DNA of 7,611 nt from Bacillota bacterium (GTDB taxonomy: Bacteria; Bacillota; Clostridia; Lachnospirales; Lachnospiraceae): contig JAEZUR010000072.1 in assembly GCA_023420935.1 (NCBI GenBank), positions 1 to 7,611 on the forward strand. Direction: 5' to 3'. Shown here piece after piece: positions 5,946 through 7,611 of the stretch. Numbering within the stretch: the stretch's first letter is position 1; every line of letters begins with the position of its first letter. Both the position numbers and the translations under genes were made by a program. The notes beneath the pieces are model-generated. The model was not told where the DNA came from. It was given only the letters and a program-made list of their open reading frames with translations, and made no database searches.

Positions 5946-6166
5946 TCAATTTGCACATTCGATAACTATGCCGAAGTGATACATCATATAATTCACTGAG
6001 CAACTGTTATGAAGTCGTTGGTACTTAGTTCCTGTATTGTAGGAATGAGGCCTGTTTTTTAGGCCTTATGTACACACTACGAACTTCATCCAAGCGAGAG
6101 CGCGTTGCGAAGCAAATTATATGGTGTATCACTTCATCTAAACAACATGTACCTTGTGCAAATTGA
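5946..6166. repeat. Large imperfect inverted repeat element upstream of the CDF gene
   Basis: Three nested pairs of arms are seen: TCAATTTGCACA (5946-5957) with its exact complement at 6155-6166; a 21-base arm at 5973-5993 with 6115-6135 (20 of 21, one T/C change); and ATGAAGTCGT (6009-6018) with ACGAACTTCAT (6079-6089, one-base bulge). Between the latter two lies weaker pairing (GCAAC at 5999-6003 with GTTGC at 6104-6108). The centre holds a further hairpin (6045-6069). No open reading frame or clear target-site duplication is seen. It may be a MITE-like insertion or a folded leader RNA of the transporter gene. Confidence 0.7.
6045..6069. repeat. Central hairpin of the inverted-repeat element
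   Basis: ATGAGGCCT (6045-6053) pairs with AGGCCTTAT (6061-6069) with one G-T pair around a seven-base loop containing six T on the plus strand. A small hairpin TTCCT/AGGAA (6029-6033 with 6041-6045) abuts it. The T-run is in the loop, not after the stem, so this is not a standard terminator on either strand. Confidence 0.6.
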
Positions 6167-6240
6167 TACCAATACTTTTATAAATAGTACTTTGACCCTC
6201 TAATCACAAGTATAGCACAGATAGAAAATATAGGAAAGTA

Positions 6241-7299
6241 TCAATCACCGCATAGTTCTTTCATTAATTCTGGAACGGTGGTCATCTTTGTTAAACGATG
6301 AACATTGTCCCCACAGAAGATTAATCCATGATCTATATTTCCATTCACAGCATGTATTAATGCTTTGGTAATACAATATGGCGTTTCTTTCGGATCACAA
6401 TGATTCAAACAATTAAAACATTTTGTAACAGCAACTCTTTCTATTTTTACCTTCTCCATAAATGGATTGAGTATTGCCCTTCCAGGCATTCCAACCGGAC
6501 TAATTACTATCTTAATATCTTCTTCTTTGGCATTCAAATATGCATTTTTATATTCTTCACTTGCGTCACATTCTTCTGTTACTACAAATCTTGTTGCTAT
6601 CTGCACTCCATCTGCACCCAATTCCATACAATGTACAATATCATCATGGTCAAAGATACCACCCGCTACAATAACAGGAATCTCTTTATTGTATTTTTCT
6701 TCAAATTGTTTTTTATACGCAATGATTTTTTTGATTTCTTCATCATAATTTAGTGTATCAATCTGATCAAGTTGCTCTTTTGAAAATCCTAGATGTCCAC
6801 CTGCTCTTGGACCCTCAATTACAATAAAATCAGCCGTCCTATTGTATTTTCTATCCCACATTTTTAAGATAACGGAAGTTGCTTTTTCGCTTGAAACAAT
6901 TGGAGCTATCTTACTCTCATATCCTTCTACCAATTCAGGTAAAGAGACCGGAAGCCCTGCACCAGAAATAATAACATCTGCACCCGCCTCTGCTGCTGCC
7001 TTCACATATTTCTCATATTGCTTTGTTGCAACCATGATATTTACACCAACGATTCCACCTTTTGCTTTTTCCTTTGCTAACTTAATATGTTTTTTTATGG
7101 CCATAAGATTGGTTTCAATTGGAGATTTTTCAAACTCCGGTTCATCATATCCAATCTGAGCCGTTGATATGATTCCAATACCACCTTCTGCTGCCACTGC
7201 ACCAGCTAGCCTGGAGCGGCTTACTCCTACTCCCATTCCTCCTTGAATAATTGGTATCTTAGCTACTAAATTTCCTATTTTAAGCGGTTTAAATTGCAT
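6241..7299 (-). CDS. FMN-dependent oxidoreductase, nitronate monooxygenase / FabK-like family
   Basis: A 352-residue cytoplasmic TIM-barrel flavoprotein of the NMO/2-nitropropane dioxygenase family, which also holds the enoyl-ACP reductase FabK. Family motifs in order: IIQGGMGVGVS near the N-terminus (Gln 19-Gly 23), GVNIMV (85-90), ISGAGLP (111-117), the FMN/catalytic segment GPRAGGHLG (163-171, His 169), IVAGGI (210-215) and GADGVQIATRF (228-238). Beyond the barrel, a C-terminal tail carries four cysteines spaced C-x2-C-x3-C-x7-C (294, 297, 301, 309) plus GLIFCGDN (Cys 329), which classical FabK lacks. ATG 7299 is chosen, with AAAGGA nine bases upstream. The in-frame TTG at 7338 would start inside the operator palindrome. 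The gene has a consensus promoter and a FabT-like operator and appears monocistronic. Whether it reduces enoyl-ACP or oxidises nitronates cannot be decided from sequence. Confidence 0.93.
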   Translation of the reverse strand: MQFKPLKIGNLVAKIPIIQGGMGVGVSRSRLAGAVAAEGGIGIISTAQIGYDEPEFEKSPIETNLMAIKKHIKLAKEKAKGGIVGVNIMVATKQYEKYVKAAAEAGADVIISGAGLPVSLPELVEGYESKIAPIVSSEKATSVILKMWDRKYNRTADFIVIEGPRAGGHLGFSKEQLDQIDTLNYDEEIKKIIAYKKQFEEKYNKEIPVIVAGGIFDHDDIVHCMELGADGVQIATRFVVTEECDASEEYKNAYLNAKEEDIKIVISPVGMPGRAILNPFMEKVKIERVAVTKCFNCLNHCDPKETPYCITKALIHAVNGNIDHGLIFCGDNVHRLTKMTTVPELMKELCGD

Positions 7300-7308
7300 C
7301 GTTTCTGT

Positions 7309-7314
7309 TCCTTT
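7309..7314 (-). promoter_or_regulatory. Ribosome binding site fixing the flavoprotein start
   Basis: Minus-strand AAAGGA, nine bases before ATG 7299. It falls inside the reading frame of a longer TTG-started version and argues for the shorter protein. Confidence 0.65.
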
Positions 7315-7326
7315 CTGACTAGATAG

Positions 7327-7339
7327 TTTGATAATCAAA
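7327..7339. promoter_or_regulatory. FabT-like operator (perfect palindrome) at the flavoprotein promoter
   Basis: TTTGATTATCAAA on the minus strand is a perfect 13-base palindrome around a central T, about 5-17 bases after the predicted transcription start. With its flanks (ATTTTGATTATCAAACT) it matches the streptococcal FabT site, recalled as ANTTTGATTATCAAATT, at all but one position. FabT is a MarR-family repressor of fatty-acid synthesis genes, including fabK. A site here would block the promoter. Confidence 0.65.
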
Positions 7340-7350
7340 ATATTTTCTAT

Positions 7351-7379
7351 ATTATAACTCCATTTAGTTCTAATGTCAA
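7351..7379 (-). promoter_or_regulatory. Perfect-consensus sigma-A promoter of the flavoprotein gene
   Basis: TTGACA (7379-7374), exactly 17 bases, TATAAT (7356-7351) on the minus strand, with both boxes six of six. Predicted transcription start is near 7344, giving a leader of about 45 bases. So strong a promoter fits a gene that is mainly held in check by a repressor. Confidence 0.88.
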
Positions 7380-7469
7380 CGGCAAGTAGTATTCAATTCT
7401 ACGTAGCAGAACAACTATATCCACTTATTAACATATTTAATACAAGAAGATTTTGTTTTGAAAGCTCTC

Positions 7470-7497
7470 TTGATGATAAAAAGAAAGGTTCTATAAT
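7470..7497 (+). promoter_or_regulatory. Plus-strand promoter of a divergent gene beyond the window
   Basis: TTGATG (7470-7475), 16 bases, perfect TATAAT (7492-7497). Predicted start is near 7504, leaving about 115 bases of leader to the gene expected just past the end. The -10 box and start lie in an 11-base perfect inverted repeat (7495-7505 with 7528-7538). Confidence 0.55.
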
Positions 7498-7510
7498 AAT
7501 TGTTGGGGTG

Positions 7511-7543
7511 TGTTGAAAAACATATTTCAACAATTATTTTTTT
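7511..7543 (+). terminator. Early hairpin with T-run in the divergent leader (possible attenuator)
   Basis: TGTTGAAA (7511-7518) pairs with TTTCAACA (7525-7532) over eight pairs around a six-base loop; after four bases comes a seven-T run (7537-7543). It starts only about 7 bases after the predicted plus-strand transcription start. The stem is AT-rich, so strength is doubtful. It shares CAACA with the longer inverted repeat 7495-7505/7528-7538, so the two pairings exclude each other in DNA. Confidence 0.45.
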
Positions 7544-7604
7544 ATAGTAAAATGCATCTATAAGAAGCCTCTAACCAAATGCGCGTCGTCCAAAACAAAC
7601 ATTA

Positions 7605-7611
7605 AAAGGAG
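7605..7611 (+). promoter_or_regulatory. Shine-Dalgarno of a gene starting beyond the window
   Basis: AAAGGAG forms the last seven bases on the plus strand, downstream of the plus-strand promoter. It indicates a divergently transcribed gene whose start codon should fall within about ten bases past the end. Confidence 0.5.

Noticed and set aside
5876..6240. Metal riboswitch (yybP-ykoY or NiCo type) in the CDF leader
   Set aside because: I could not find the conserved core elements of either class. The pairing seen is a simple long inverted repeat rather than a multi-helix junction with conserved loops.
6400..7159. Three plus-strand open frames (6400-6753, 6467-6748, 6842-7159)
   Set aside because: All are antisense to the conserved flavoprotein, overlap one another in different frames, and encode Phe/Ser-rich sequence without recognisable domains or start signals.
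7300..7338. Longer flavoprotein starting at TTG 7338
   Set aside because: It would start inside the operator palindrome and only about six bases after the predicted transcription start, with no room for a ribosome site.

Overview
The window reads as a chromosomal stretch of a low-GC, Gram-positive anaerobe, most likely a clostridial Firmicute (Lachnospiraceae-like). The grounds are AT-rich spacers, strong AAGGAG-type ribosome binding sites, consensus sigma-A promoters, and protein types common in that group (a Cys-tailed FMN oxidoreductase of the FabK/nitronate monooxygenase family, a long cation-diffusion facilitator, a secreted Ig-like repeat protein). This is inference from style and families, not a database match. 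All five complete protein genes and the single tRNA lie on the minus strand. Only the last ~140 bases carry plus-strand signals, for a gene that starts beyond the window.

Layout in order of minus-strand transcription, from high to low coordinates: (1) 7300-7611 is a divergent control region. On the minus strand it holds a perfect TTGACA-17-TATAAT promoter with a FabT-like palindrome just downstream. On the plus strand it holds a separate promoter, an early hairpin with a T-run, and a Shine-Dalgarno at the very edge. (2) 6241-7299 encodes a FabK/nitronate monooxygenase-type flavoprotein. (3) 5876-6240 (365 bases) has no gene. Most of it is a ~221 bp imperfect inverted repeat with a nested hairpin, lying directly upstream of the transporter. 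(4) 4697-5875 encodes a CDF metal exporter with a duplicated C-terminal domain, followed 28 bases later by (5) 3862-4668, a metal-dependent amidohydrolase, probably co-transcribed. No convincing terminator is seen after it. (6) 3541-3768 is a self-contained tRNA-Gln(CUG) unit with promoter, tRNA, trailer hairpin and intrinsic terminator. (7) 3243-3540 (about 300 bases) is the AT-rich upstream region of the next gene. It holds a ribosome binding site, a weak promoter candidate and a two-copy 9-base repeat. From 3370 to 3540 I see nothing I can name. (8) 2022-3242 encodes a secreted four-domain Ig-like protein, closed by an intrinsic terminator at 1931-1983. (9) 1722-1930 is the control region of the last gene, with a promoter and a near-perfect 18-bp palindrome in the leader. 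(10) 42-1721 encodes a methyl-accepting chemotaxis receptor. Positions 1-41 show no terminator or gene.

The genes do not form one pathway. The window is a row of short, separately controlled units: a flavin oxidoreductase with a fatty-acid-type operator, a metal-export/hydrolase pair, a tRNA, a secreted surface-type protein and a chemoreceptor. The observations most worth checking are the FabT-like operator, the Cys cluster on the flavoprotein, the inverted-repeat element, the double C-terminal domain of the transporter, and the tRNA-Gln terminator whose 3' arm is complementary to ten bases of the tRNA it follows.
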